From NCBI GenBank assembly GCA_937980205.1, contig CALJKW010000010.1, positions 1 through 64,000 of the forward strand: DNA of 64,000 nt. Direction: 5' to 3'. The translations under genes were made by a program, and so were the position numbers. The notes beneath the pieces were generated by a model. It searched no databases, was not told the origin of the DNA, and saw nothing but the letters and a program-made list of their open reading frames with translations. The DNA comes from an uncultured Myxococcales bacterium (GTDB taxonomy: Bacteria; Myxococcota; Myxococcia; Myxococcales; Myxococcaceae). Below are positions 1 to 7,612 of the stretch, one piece after another. Each line of letters begins with the position of its first letter. Positions within the stretch are counted from its first letter, which is position 1.

Positions 1-74
1 TCCATCTCGTACACCTGGTACTTGATCGAGGTGCTGCCCACGTTGATGACGAGGATCTTCATGGCCGTGCTCAT
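1..74 (-). CDS. ackA: Acetate kinase, N-terminal fragment (runs off the window)
   Basis: Only the first 24 codons are inside the window. They read MSTAMKILVINVGSTSIKYQ followed by VYEM. The N-x-G-S-[ST]-S-x-K pattern is the N-terminal phosphate-binding strand of the acetokinase family, and the KYQ that follows is typical of acetate kinase (ATP + acetate to acetyl phosphate) rather than butyrate kinase. Start is the ATG at 74; a second in-frame ATG at 62 is closer to the usual family start. It is divergent from the repeat-rich surface protein 25 nt away. The substrate cannot be proven from this fragment. Confidence 0.75.
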   Translation of the reverse strand, partial: MSTAMKILVINVGSTSIKYQVYEM

Positions 75-99
75 AGCTGACTAGGCTCCGAAGCGCGTC

Positions 100-1395
100 A
101 TGCGCCGCTACGCCGCCGCCCTCGTCGCCATCGTCGTCGTCCGCTGCTCGTTGTCGAGCGGCGCAGACGACCGCGAGTACGCCTGCGTCAGCGACAACGA
201 CTGCATCGACGGGTTTCGGTGCGACCCGGTCGCGCGGGTCTGCTCGCGCGGCGGCACAGGCGGCGGCACGGCAGGGGGTGATGGCGGCGGCAGCGCAGGC
301 GGAGCAGCCGGCGGCAGCGCCGGTGGAGCCGCCGGCGGCAGCGCGGGCGGAGCAGCCGGTGGCAGTGCGGGCGGAGCAGCCGGTGGCAGCGCGGGCGGAG
401 CGGCCGGCGGCAGCGCCGGTGGAGCCGCCGGCGGCAGCGCCGGTGGAGCGGCTGGCGGCAGCGCAGGGGGAGCAGCCGGCGGCAGCGCGGGAGGTGCCGC
501 TGGAGGTACCGCAGGCGGAGCAGCGGGAGGTTCCGGCGGCGGCAGCACGGCTCCGAACGGCGCGTCCTGCACGAGCGGCACGCAGTGCACGAGCACGTTC
601 TGCGTCGACGGCCGCTGCTGCAACAACGCGTGCGCGGGCCCGTGCAACGCGTGCGATGTCTCGGGCTTCGAAGGGCAATGCCGCACGTCGCCCGCGGGCC
701 GGGTGCCTTCGCCGGCATGTCCGGGCGGCTACGCGTGCAACGGCATCGCCGAGACCTGCCCGACGTTGTGCACCTCCGACGCCGGCTGCGTCGCGTGGCG
801 CTGCGGCTCGAACTTCACCTGCATCCCGAAGGTGTCGACGCTGAAAGAAGACTTCAACTCGGGGCTCGACGCTTCGGTGTGGGACTTCATCCACCCGGCG
901 ATGCGGCAGAGCAACGGCCAGCTGCTCGCCCCGAGCCTCGCGGGCTCGACCGTCTACCCGAACATCTTCACCAGCCGCCGGTTCGACCTCACCGACTCCG
1001 AGGTGAAGGTCGAGCTCGTCGACGCGGGCAACCAGGCGCTGGCGACGTTCGAGGCCTACCTCGTGGCCGTCTGCAGCGTGCCGAACAACGATCGCTGCCT
1101 CTCGCTGCTCGCGAACGAGGGCGACATCTTCATCGAGCTGAAGGACTTCAACAATTACAGCGCGCCGTTCGGCAGCGTCCGCGTCGGCACCTGGCGCCAC
1201 TACCGAATGCGCGAGCGCGCAGGCACGTTGTACTTCGAGGGCTCGCTCGACGCCGGCGCCTGGACGGTGCTCACGATGGGAGCCACTCCGTTCATCTCGG
1301 ACTTCCGCGAAGCCAACGTGTGGATGGGCGCGGGCGCCTACGGACCCGAAGACGCCGGCACGACGGCGACCTACGACAACCTGAACGTCCCGTAG
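100..1395 (+). CDS. Secreted Gly-rich repeat protein with Cys-rich and LamG-like domains
   Basis: This is a 431-residue exported protein with an N-terminal hydrophobic signal (residues 3-15). A short Cys-rich segment follows (CVSDNDC...GFRCDP). Residues 63-142 are ten near-perfect copies of GGSAGGAA. Next comes the myxobacterial Cys pattern (CTSGTQCTSTFC, then CC-x3-C-x2-PCNAC), and from about residue 250 a domain beginning EDFNSGLD that looks like a LamG/concanavalin-like beta-sandwich. The architecture suggests a cell-surface or adhesive protein: the Gly linker would hold the C-terminal domain away from the membrane. The cysteine near the signal is preceded by Arg, so no proper lipobox is seen. 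Function is unknown. It converges with the next gene, 7 nt away. Confidence 0.8.
   Translation: MRRYAAALVAIVVVRCSLSSGADDREYACVSDNDCIDGFRCDPVARVCSRGGTGGGTAGGDGGGSAGGAAGGSAGGAAGGSAGGAAGGSAGGAAGGSAGGAAGGSAGGAAGGSAGGAAGGSAGGAAGGSAGGAAGGTAGGAAGGSGGGSTAPNGASCTSGTQCTSTFCVDGRCCNNACAGPCNACDVSGFEGQCRTSPAGRVPSPACPGGYACNGIAETCPTLCTSDAGCVAWRCGSNFTCIPKVSTLKEDFNSGLDASVWDFIHPAMRQSNGQLLAPSLAGSTVYPNIFTSRRFDLTDSEVKVELVDAGNQALATFEAYLVAVCSVPNNDRCLSLLANEGDIFIELKDFNNYSAPFGSVRVGTWRHYRMRERAGTLYFEGSLDAGAWTVLTMGATPFISDFREANVWMGAGAYGPEDAGTTATYDNLNVP
286..525 (+). repeat. Ten tandem 24-bp units coding GGSAGGAA
   Basis: Ten consecutive 24-nt units, in frame, encode nine GGSAGGAA and one GGTAGGAA. Units differ mainly at silent positions (gcc/gca/gcg, ggc/ggt), so the protein repeat is kept while the DNA has drifted. 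Length variation between strains is expected because loss or gain of a unit keeps the frame. Confidence 0.95.
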
Positions 1396-1402
1396 CGGAT
1401 GC

Positions 1403-2668
1403 TCATCGCGCCGCGCCTGCCGCGTCACCGACGAGCTCGATGCGGAAGGCGAGCGCGCGCGGCCGGAACCGCTCGACGATGGTGGCCTTCTCGCCGTCGA
1501 GCCGGACCTCGACCTCGACCATCGGGCGGCCGTGGAAGAGGGCAGGGGGCTTCGCGCCCTCGACGGGGAACAGCGCGCCGGTGAGCAGCGTGTGCCCCGG
1601 CTCCCAGTCCTGCAGGAAGTAGAGCGTCATCTTCTCGGCGCCGATCGTCAGCGTCGCGGGAGCGCAGTCGGGCGCGAACTCCTCGAGCAGCACCGGCTGG
1701 CCCTCGTACGTGCCCTTCATCGTCTTCGTGTGCGGAGGCAGCCACGTCTGCGCCTCGGGCTTCACCGGGTCGCCAGGCGCCGGCGTGCCCGTCTCGACCT
1801 TCTCCCACGTCGCGCCGGTGATGGGCTTCTTCCAGTAGCCGTCGGGGGCTCCCACGCGCAGCTCGCGCGAGTCGTTGCCGAGGCCCGTCTGGTGAATGGT
1901 GATCGCCGTCGTCGCGGGCCCGGGCAGCGGCGGCTGCGCGACCCACTGGTGCGCCGGCAGCGAGTAGACGTCGTCGTTGAGCAGGCCGGTGCGGCGCTCG
2001 CGCTCCCAGCCGTAGCGCAGCACCGGGTCGAGCCCCATCGTGTCGAAGTCGCCGAGCTTCGTGTACGAGCGGCCCGCCGCGTCCATCACGAACACGGTCG
2101 AGGCGCTCGCGCTCACCGCCGCGGCGCGGAACCGGCCGTGCTCGGGCAGGCAGACGAAGTGCCGCTTCTTCGGAGGCAGCCACGGGTCCGTGTACACGAG
2201 GCGCGTGCCGCCGTTCGTGAGCAGATAGAGCGTGGTGACGCCCACGATGACGCCGTGCGAGTTGCCGTCGATGTCCTCGAACGCCATCTTGCGGTGGCTC
2301 ATCGCCATGCGCTCGCCGGCGGCCTCGTCGATGTACAGCGGGCCGTCGAGCAGGAGCGGGCCCCACTCGGCCGTCCACTTCAGCGTGTCGAGCTTCGCGT
2401 AGTAGAGGCGGCCCGACTTATCGAGCGCGACGAGGTTGTCGCCGTCGGCGGAGATCTCCGTCACGTAGTCCGGCGTCTTGAAGCTCTTGTCGGCCGGTAA
2501 GCCGGCGGGAGGGAAGAGCGCCCACTCCTTCGACTCGATCGGCTTCCACCAGATCTGCCCGTTGTAGATCGCGAGGTCGTACTTCGCGGTGAACTGCCGG
2601 TCGTACGTCTTGAGCCAGACGCGCTCGGGTAGGGGAGGCGCCGCGAGCAGCAGCAGCGCCAGGATCAT
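1403..2668 (-). CDS. Secreted protein of unknown function, possible beta-propeller
   Basis: 421 residues starting MILALLLLAAPPLPERVW, a short signal peptide. The rest is rich in Trp, Tyr and Asp-Gly turns, such as ISADGDNLVALDKSGRLYY and VFVMDAAGRSYTK. This suggests repeated four-stranded blades of a beta-propeller, but no family was recognised. Start is the ATG at 2668, which overlaps the stop of the upstream cysteine-cluster gene as ATGA; a longer frame extending to 3004 is only open reading through that gene. Probably co-transcribed with the two genes upstream. Exported location is inferred from the signal peptide only. Confidence 0.7.
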   Translation of the reverse strand: MILALLLLAAPPLPERVWLKTYDRQFTAKYDLAIYNGQIWWKPIESKEWALFPPAGLPADKSFKTPDYVTEISADGDNLVALDKSGRLYYAKLDTLKWTAEWGPLLLDGPLYIDEAAGERMAMSHRKMAFEDIDGNSHGVIVGVTTLYLLTNGGTRLVYTDPWLPPKKRHFVCLPEHGRFRAAAVSASASTVFVMDAAGRSYTKLGDFDTMGLDPVLRYGWERERRTGLLNDDVYSLPAHQWVAQPPLPGPATTAITIHQTGLGNDSRELRVGAPDGYWKKPITGATWEKVETGTPAPGDPVKPEAQTWLPPHTKTMKGTYEGQPVLLEEFAPDCAPATLTIGAEKMTLYFLQDWEPGHTLLTGALFPVEGAKPPALFHGRPMVEVEVRLDGEKATIVERFRPRALAFRIELVGDAAGAAR

Positions 2669-3060
2669 CGTCGCGCCTCGGCGACGAGCTCGAGCAGCTT
2701 GCGCGGCTCGGCGCCGTCGTTGATGCGCGCGAGCCGCTCGAGCAGCTCGTTCATCTTCAGCGCCGGCTGCGACGACGGCCCGCGCACGCGATCGCAGAAG
2801 AACGTGCGGCAGCCGAGCGGTCGATCGGCGTACCGCGAGCACCGGCCCTCGACGAGGAACGGGCAGGCGCCGTCTGCGCGCGCGGGAGGCAGCGGGCGGC
2901 CGCGCGTCAGCACGCGCCACTCGGAGGGGTAGAGCCACGGCTCGCGCTGCGTCTTCGCGAGCTGGCAGCACTCGCCCGAGGCCGGGCACGACCAGCGAGA
3001 CCACAGCGCGTCGGCCTTCGCGTAGATGGCGCGCGTCTCCTGCTCGGCGCGGTCGATCAC
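2665..3060 (-). CDS. YkgJ-type cysteine-cluster protein (UPF0153 family)
   Basis: 131 residues. The cysteine arrangement is diagnostic: CPASGECC, then CPFLVEGRCSRYADRPLGCR, then FFC. This CxxxxxCC...C-P-F-x4-G-x-C...RPxxCRxFxC series defines the YkgJ/UPF0153 zinc- or iron-cluster family, whose exact function is unsettled. Start is the GTG at 3060, overlapping the stop of the RlmI-like gene as GTGA; the stop overlaps the next start as ATGA. The gene therefore sits in a tightly coupled three-gene unit. In many bacteria this family lies near RNA-modification genes, which fits the neighbour here. Confidence 0.85.
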   Translation of the reverse strand: MIDRAEQETRAIYAKADALWSRWSCPASGECCQLAKTQREPWLYPSEWRVLTRGRPLPPARADGACPFLVEGRCSRYADRPLGCRTFFCDRVRGPSSQPALKMNELLERLARINDGAEPRKLLELVAEARR

Positions 3061-4208
3061 AGCGCCCTCAGCACGAAGCACTTGAGGTACCGCGTCTCGC
3101 GCAGGCCCAGCAGCACCGGGTGGTCGCGGGCTGCCCCGCGCTTCTCGACGATCTGCACCTTGCGCTTCGCATCGGCCGCGGCCGAGTCGAGCATCGCCTC
3201 GAAAGCCTCTTCGTCGACGTGGTACGTGCAGCTGCACGTGATGAGGTGCCCGCCCGGCTTGAGCAGCTGCAGCGCGCGCAGGTTGATCTCCTTGTAGCCG
3301 CGCGTCGCCGCTTCGATCGCGCCCTTGTTCTTCGCGAACGACGGCGGGTCGAGCACGATCGTGTCGAACTTGCGGCCCTCGTCGACGGCGTCGCGCAGCC
3401 AGTCGAACGCGTTCGCCGACACGACGTCGACGTTCTTCAAGCCGTTGGCCGCGGCGTTCTCTTTCAGCGTCGCGCACGCGGCCTCGCTGATCTCGACCGC
3501 GGTCACCTTCGAGGCCTTGAGCGCGAGCTGCAGCGCGAAGCCTCCGACGTAGCTGAAGCAGTCGAGCGCCTCGCCGGTGGCGTACGAGGACGCGAGCACG
3601 TGGTTCTCGCGCTGGTCGAGGAACGTGCCGGTCTTCTGCCCCTGCAGGAGGTCGGCGCTGAGCCGCACGTGGCCCTCGAGGTACGCCTTGGGCCCTTTCA
3701 GCTCGCCGCGCAGCACGCCCTTCTCCTGCTCGAGGCCCTCGAGCTTGCGGACGCCGACGTCGCTGCGGTTCACGATCGCCTTCGCGTCGAAGTGCTTCAT
3801 CAGCAGATCGGCGATGAGCTCCTTGCGCTGCTCGGTGGCGGGCACCAGGAACTGCGCGGACAGCGCGTCGCCGTAGCGATCGACGACGAGCCCGGGGATG
3901 CCGTCGGCCTCCGAGTGGATGAGCCGGTACGTGTCCTCGCCCGGGTAGAGCTTCCGGCGCAGCGCATCGGCCGCGGCGATGCGGGACGCGAAGAACGCCT
4001 CGTCGATCGGCGTGTCGTCCCACGACAGCCACCGCAGCGAGATCTTCGACGCGCGCGAGAAGAAGGCCTGGCCGAGCAGGTAGCCCTTGTGGTCGATGAC
4101 GCGGACGACCTCGCCGCCCTTCAGCGACTTCGGCGCCTCGACGTCGGACTCGTAGATCCACGGGTGACCCGCGCGCCAACGCTCGATGCCGCGCCGCGAG
4201 AGCTTCAC
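3057..4208 (-). CDS. rlmI: RlmI-like 23S rRNA (cytosine-C5) methyltransferase
   Basis: 383 residues, close to the 396 of E. coli RlmI. An N-terminal PUA-type RNA-binding domain (HPWIYESDVEA...KGGEVVRVIDHKGYLLG) is followed by the Rossmann SAM-binding domain. Motif I is DCFSYVGGFALQLA, the catalytic-region motif is IVLDPPSFAKNK, and the later Cys motif is LITCSCTYH. The family methylates C1962 of 23S rRNA using SAM. The start is the GTG at 4208, just before SRRGIERW, the normal family N-terminus. It lies 26 nt from the MBL-fold gene and overlaps the cysteine-cluster gene by 4 nt. Another RlmI-clade enzyme with different specificity cannot be excluded. Confidence 0.85.
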   Translation of the reverse strand: MKLSRRGIERWRAGHPWIYESDVEAPKSLKGGEVVRVIDHKGYLLGQAFFSRASKISLRWLSWDDTPIDEAFFASRIAAADALRRKLYPGEDTYRLIHSEADGIPGLVVDRYGDALSAQFLVPATEQRKELIADLLMKHFDAKAIVNRSDVGVRKLEGLEQEKGVLRGELKGPKAYLEGHVRLSADLLQGQKTGTFLDQRENHVLASSYATGEALDCFSYVGGFALQLALKASKVTAVEISEAACATLKENAAANGLKNVDVVSANAFDWLRDAVDEGRKFDTIVLDPPSFAKNKGAIEAATRGYKEINLRALQLLKPGGHLITCSCTYHVDEEAFEAMLDSAAADAKRKVQIVEKRGAARDHPVLLGLRETRYLKCFVLRAL

Positions 4209-4234
4209 GCTTGGCAGGCCAGCGTGCTGGTCCG

Positions 4235-5071
4235 TCAAACGGTCACCACCTGGTCGACGACCACCGTGCCGTTCTCGTCCTTCACCGTGCAGGCCGCCAC
4301 GTGCGGGTCGTGCTCGAGGAACAGCACCCAGCGATCTTCGATCGCCTGCGCGAGCAGCTGCTTCTTCTCCTCGATGACGGTGAGCGGGTACAGGTCGTAG
4401 GCGGCCACCCACGCCGGGCGAAGGTGCGCGGTCGTCGGCACGAGGTCTCCGCAGAACACCCAGGTGCCGTCTTGGGTCTCGACGCGCACGAGCTGCAGGC
4501 CGACGGTGTGGCCCTCGCTGATGAAGAGGTGCACGCCGTCGTACAGCTCGGTGCCGCCCTCGAGCAGGTGCAGCCGGCCGCTCGCCTCGAGCGCGTGGAA
4601 GTCTTCGTGCCGGAAGCTGCCCTTGTCCTTGTCGCTCGGCGCGTGCGCCCATTTCCAGTGGCGGCGCTGCAGGTGGTACGTCGCGTTGGGAAACGTGAGC
4701 ACGTCGCCTTCCTGCGTCGTGCCGCCGGCGTGATCGAAGTGCAGGTGCGTGAGCACGACGTCGGTGATGTCCTTGCGCTCGAGCCCGGCGCGCTTCAGCT
4801 CGCGGTCGAGGTCGCGCTCCTTGTGGTCGATGCCGTACATCTCGCGGTGCTTGCCGTCCCACCGGGTGCCGATGCCGTCGTCGACGAGGATCTTCCGCGG
4901 CCCGTCGACGATGAGCAGGCAGCGCACCGCCATCGGAATGCGGTTGCGCTCGTCGGGCGGAAAGCGCTTCTCCCACAAGGGGCGGGGGACGACGCCGAAC
5001 ATGGCGCCTCCGTCGAGCGCGATGCTGCCATCGCGAATTTCGTGGAGCTGAAAGCGGCCGAGCTTCACCAT
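4235..5071 (-). CDS. MBL-fold metallohydrolase
   Basis: 278 residues of a soluble metallo-beta-lactamase fold. The dinuclear zinc motif THLHFDHAGG (HxHxDH) is complete; further ligands are the His in SEGHTVG, the Asp in FCGDLVP and the terminal HDPHVAAC region. The N-terminal FQLHEIRDGSIALDGGAMFG resembles the quorum-quenching-lactonase/glyoxalase II-like branch that acts on lactones or esters, but the substrate is not determined. It starts with ATG at 5071; no signal peptide, so cytoplasmic. It is the first gene of a four-gene minus-strand run ending at 1403, with the promoter probably in the 42-nt divergent gap before the next plus-strand gene. Confidence 0.88.
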   Translation of the reverse strand: MVKLGRFQLHEIRDGSIALDGGAMFGVVPRPLWEKRFPPDERNRIPMAVRCLLIVDGPRKILVDDGIGTRWDGKHREMYGIDHKERDLDRELKRAGLERKDITDVVLTHLHFDHAGGTTQEGDVLTFPNATYHLQRRHWKWAHAPSDKDKGSFRHEDFHALEASGRLHLLEGGTELYDGVHLFISEGHTVGLQLVRVETQDGTWVFCGDLVPTTAHLRPAWVAAYDLYPLTVIEEKKQLLAQAIEDRWVLFLEHDPHVAACTVKDENGTVVVDQVVTV

Positions 5072-5113
5072 GGCGCGCGCATCCTCTCACAGTCGTATAG
5101 CGTCAGGGCGGCC

Positions 5114-5617
5114 GTGCGCTACGACATCCTCCTCCAGTCGAAGGAAGCAGGTATTCCCTACGACCCCGCGCCCGTCGAGACGCTGCTCACCGCCCGCGGC
5201 GCCCAAGACCGGCCCGACGGCTCGAAGCTCTGGAGGCTCAAGCACGGCGAGGTCGAGGTCCGCCGGCTGCTCGAGAACGGCGTGCCCATGGCCACCGAGC
5301 TGAAGGTCGAGCTCACCGACAAGACCGACCTCATTCGCGAGCTCGTCGCCGAGGCCGTGCAGCTGGCCTCCGAGGCCGGTTTGCGCGCCGTCGACCCGAT
5401 GCTCTCGCGCACGCTGAACGCGAACGACGACGGCCTCGTCGCCGACTCGTACCTGCGCACGGCGCGCTACGCCGGCGAGTACATGGGCGTGTCCTCGGCC
5501 GTCATCGCGAGCTACGGCGCCAGCGAGCCCGAGGGCCTGAAGCCCGGCACCAAGGTGCTGCTCGGCATCGCCGGCTTCTTCCTCTTCCTCTACGTGCTCT
5601 TCGAGAAGGTGCTCTGA
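5114..5617 (+). CDS. Tail-anchored protein of unknown function
   Basis: 167 residues from a GTG start (VRYDILLQSKEAG). Residues 1-145 look soluble and mixed alpha/beta (WRLKHGEVEVRRLLENG, TDLIRELVAEAVQLA), with hydrophilic sequence and no recognised domain. The last 20 residues, VLLGIAGFFLFLYVLFEKVL, form one transmembrane helix ending at the C-terminus, so the protein is probably tail-anchored in the inner membrane facing the cytoplasm. It is divergent from the MBL-fold gene and 4 nt upstream of the small FHA gene, probably an operon with it. The N-terminal half somewhat resembles small TPR-free scaffold proteins common in myxobacteria; no function is claimed. Confidence 0.75.
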   Translation: MRYDILLQSKEAGIPYDPAPVETLLTARGAQDRPDGSKLWRLKHGEVEVRRLLENGVPMATELKVELTDKTDLIRELVAEAVQLASEAGLRAVDPMLSRTLNANDDGLVADSYLRTARYAGEYMGVSSAVIASYGASEPEGLKPGTKVLLGIAGFFLFLYVLFEKVL

Positions 5618-5621
5618 ACGC

Positions 5622-6134
5622 ATGATGCGCCCGGTCCGCGAGCTGGTGGAGATCGCGAAGCAGATGGACCCGTTCGCCTTCGCGAAGCAGATGGGGCCGT
5701 TCGTGCTGATGCAGCGGCCTCCGACGGGCGAGCCCGGCGGCGCCGACTGGATGACCAGCACCGCGAAGCTGCCGCCCGCGAGCGTCGTGAAGGAAGAGCT
5801 CGGGCCCGTCGTGCTCGAGGACCTGCTCATCGCCACGCTGCCGCCGCCGGCGAAGGATGGCTCGCTGCAGCTCATCGTCGGGCGCAGCCTCGAGTGCGAC
5901 GTCGTCGTCGACGATCCCGCGGTCTCGCTCAAGCACGCCGCGATCCTCTGGGACGGGCAGCAGGGCCTGCTGCGCGAGCTCGGCTCGGCGAACGGCACGT
6001 TCCTGAACGGCATCCGCATCGGCAGCCGCGCGACGCTGCGCACCGCAGACGAGCTCTCGTTCGGCCAGTCGCACTTCGTCTACCTGCTGACGAGCGAGCT
6101 CTACGCCCGGTTGATCAAGCGCCAGGCGCGGTGA
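5622..6134 (+). CDS. Small FHA-domain protein
   Basis: 170 residues. The C-terminal two thirds hold a complete FHA phosphothreonine-binding domain: LIVGRSLECDVVVDD (GR motif), SLKHAAI (S-x2-H) and ELGSANGTFLNG (NGT). The N-terminal 60 residues are a Pro/Met-rich region with two MDPFAFAKQM/MGPFVLMQ-like segments. FHA proteins read Ser/Thr kinase output; a kinase lies further along the window. It follows the tail-anchored protein after 4 nt. Its last 34 nt overlap the 3' end of the opposing RlmK-like gene, an unusually deep convergent overlap. Confidence 0.85.
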   Translation: MMRPVRELVEIAKQMDPFAFAKQMGPFVLMQRPPTGEPGGADWMTSTAKLPPASVVKEELGPVVLEDLLIATLPPPAKDGSLQLIVGRSLECDVVVDDPAVSLKHAAILWDGQQGLLRELGSANGTFLNGIRIGSRATLRTADELSFGQSHFVYLLTSELYARLIKRQAR

Positions 6135-7000
6135 ATGCCCGGCCGGAAGTCGTCGGGCAGCGAGCGCGGCGTCAGCTCCTCGGCGCCCTCGACGCGGTCG
6201 TCGATCTCGAAGCCGCGGAAGTTCGTCGAGAAGTACAGCGTGCCGCCCGGCGCCAGGAACGACATCACGCGCTCGATGAGCCAGCGGTGATCCCGCTGCA
6301 CCTCGAAGCGGCGGCCCATCTTCTTCGACGTCGAGAACGACGGCGGGTCGAGCACGACGAGCTCGAACGGGCCGCGGTCGGTCTCGAGCCAGGCGAGCAC
6401 GTCGGCGGTGATGACCGTCCCGTCGAGCCCGTTCAGCCGCAGGTTGCGTCGCGCCCAGTCCGAGTAGTGCGACGAGAGGTCGACGCTCGTCGTCGCCGAA
6501 GCCCCGCCCGCCGCCGCGTAGACCGAGAACGCGCCGGTGTACGAGAACAGGTTCAGGAACCGCTTGCCCTTCACCTCGCCGCGCACCCGCTGCCGCGTGT
6601 CGCGGTGATCGAGGAAGAGCCCGGTGTCGAGGTAGTCGGACAGGTTCACCTCGAACTTCAGCCCGTTCTCCCGCACCACCTTCGTCACCTCGCGCCGCGC
6701 CTCGCGCTCGTACTGCTCGCTGCCCCACGCCTTCGGCGCCCGCACCTTCAGGAACACCTCGCCCGGCTTCAGCACGCGTTCGATCGCCGCGCGCTCCTCG
6801 GCCGGGGGCTCCGGCGTGCCGCGATCGCGCCGCGACGGAAACCACGACGCCACCACGTCGCCCGCGTACCAGTCGATCGCCCACGGGAACTCGGGCATGT
6901 CGCGGTCGTAGACGCGGAACGCATCGAGCTCGCGCCGCTGCGCCCACTTCGCGAAGTGCTTCCAGTTCTTGGCGAGGCGGTTCTCGAACGGCGAACTCAC
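6101..7000 (-). CDS. RlmK-like rRNA methyltransferase
   Basis: 299 residues. The sequence matches the C-terminal (RlmK, guanine-N7) half of RlmL-type 23S rRNA methyltransferases as a stand-alone protein: NRLAKNWKHFAKWAQRR at the N-terminus, the EV.LSDYLDTGLFLDHRDTR segment, SAM motif LNLFSYTGAFSVYAA, and VVLDPPSFSTSKKM. It lacks the THUMP and RlmL halves of the E. coli fusion. The GTG start at 7000 overlaps the stop of the Flp-like gene by 4 nt, so it is the last member of the nine-gene coupled chain. It may simply have been captured at the end of that transcript. Target base is inferred from the family. Confidence 0.8.
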   Translation of the reverse strand: MSSPFENRLAKNWKHFAKWAQRRELDAFRVYDRDMPEFPWAIDWYAGDVVASWFPSRRDRGTPEPPAEERAAIERVLKPGEVFLKVRAPKAWGSEQYEREARREVTKVVRENGLKFEVNLSDYLDTGLFLDHRDTRQRVRGEVKGKRFLNLFSYTGAFSVYAAAGGASATTSVDLSSHYSDWARRNLRLNGLDGTVITADVLAWLETDRGPFELVVLDPPSFSTSKKMGRRFEVQRDHRWLIERVMSFLAPGGTLYFSTNFRGFEIDDRVEGAEELTPRSLPDDFRPGIHRAWRLINRA

Positions 7001-7167
7001 GGAGTCGCTGCGTTCAGCACGAAATAGATGCTCTGGAAATAGACCGTGAGCGCGTTGAGCATCCGAATCAGGAACGGCCACACGAGCATGGTGCCGCCGA
7101 TGAGGATGGCGTGCGTCACCATCGTGTACTCGAGCATCGCCTGCCCGCGTTGCAGCCGCCGCCTCAC
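6997..7167 (-). CDS. Flp-type prepilin, 56 residues
   Basis: A short gene easily missed by gene finders. It begins VRRRLQRGQAMLEYTMVTHA and continues into hydrophobic ILIGGTMLVWPFLI, ending in a Tyr/Phe-rich tail. Residues 8-14 read G-QAML-EY, the G-x4-E-Y signature that prepilin peptidase cleaves in Flp pilins, followed by one transmembrane/assembly helix. Cleavage after Gly8 would give a 48-residue pilin. The GTG start overlaps the preceding Cys-rich gene's stop by 4 nt (GTGA), and its own stop overlaps the next GTG. Basic N-terminal leader RRR fits a type IV-like leader. The gene sits with TadE- and TadG-like genes, supporting the pilin call. Confidence 0.78.
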   Translation of the reverse strand: MRRRLQRGQAMLEYTMVTHAILIGGTMLVWPFLIRMLNALTVYFQSIYFVLNAATP

Positions 7168-7391
7168 TTCGACTCCTCCTGCTTCGCCGGCGCGTTCTTC
7201 TTGCAGTCCTGCTTGCAGCCGTCACCGACGGCCGCGCACTGCGGCTTGCAGATGGAGTTGTTCTTCGTCTTCTTCGCGCACGAGTCGACGCAGAGCTTCG
7301 CGATGTCGTCGCACGACTTGATGCACTCGTTCAGGTCGTCGGCGAACGCCGGCACCGCCGCGAGGAACAGCCCCAACACCAGCGCTCTCAT
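7164..7391 (-). CDS. Secreted Cys-rich mini-protein A (double CX3C pairs)
   Basis: 75 residues: signal peptide MRALVLGLFLAAVPAFA with a clear AFA cleavage site, then a mature part with eight cysteines spaced CX3C-X6-CX3C-X9-CX3C-X6-CX3C, and a Lys-rich tail. The pattern predicts two antiparallel helices clamped by disulfides, or a metal-binding helical hairpin. The neighbour upstream has the same spacing, so the two are paralogues. ATG at 7391 is chosen because it starts the signal peptide and gives the same 4-nt overlap as all other genes in the chain. No known family was recognised. The export to periplasm or outside beside pilin-like genes suggests a structural or folding role; this is inference. 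Confidence 0.75.
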   Translation of the reverse strand: MRALVLGLFLAAVPAFADDLNECIKSCDDIAKLCVDSCAKKTKNNSICKPQCAAVGDGCKQDCKKNAPAKQEESK

Positions 7392-7612
7392 TCGTTCGAC
7401 GCTCCCTTCTTGCACTGCTCTTTGCAGAACGGCACCGACGCCGCGCACGCCTGCTTGCAGCCCGCCAGCTTGTCCTTCGGCATGTTCTTCTCGCAGGCGT
7501 CACCGCACGGCTTCGCCGACTTCTCGCAGCGCTGCTCGCACGTCGCCGGCGGAGCCGCCTCGCGCTCCTTCGGAGACGCCGCCAGGGCCAGCGCCACCAC
7601 GATCCAGCTCAT
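7388..7612 (-). CDS. Secreted Cys-rich mini-protein B (double CX3C pairs)
   Basis: 74 residues. A short hydrophobic N-terminus MSWIVVALALAAS precedes eight cysteines: C-EQR-C, C-GDA-C, C-KQA-C, C-KEQ-C, spaced CX3C-X6-CX3C-X10-CX3C-X6-CX3C. This is the same plan as the downstream gene product, one residue longer in the middle, so a local gene duplication is likely. The rest of the sequence is Lys/Glu/Ala-rich and should be helical. The ATG at 7612 overlaps the previous stop by 4 nt. The function is unknown; disulfide-stapled structural subunit or metal carrier are the options the sequence allows. Confidence 0.75.
   Translation of the reverse strand: MSWIVVALALAASPKEREAAPPATCEQRCEKSAKPCGDACEKNMPKDKLAGCKQACAASVPFCKEQCKKGASNE

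Noticed and set aside
286..525. CRISPR array
   Set aside because: Units are contiguous 24-nt coding repeats without spacers.
585..1622. 345-codon plus-strand frame
   Set aside because: Out-of-frame shadow of the Gly-rich surface protein, Arg/His-rich without a domain.
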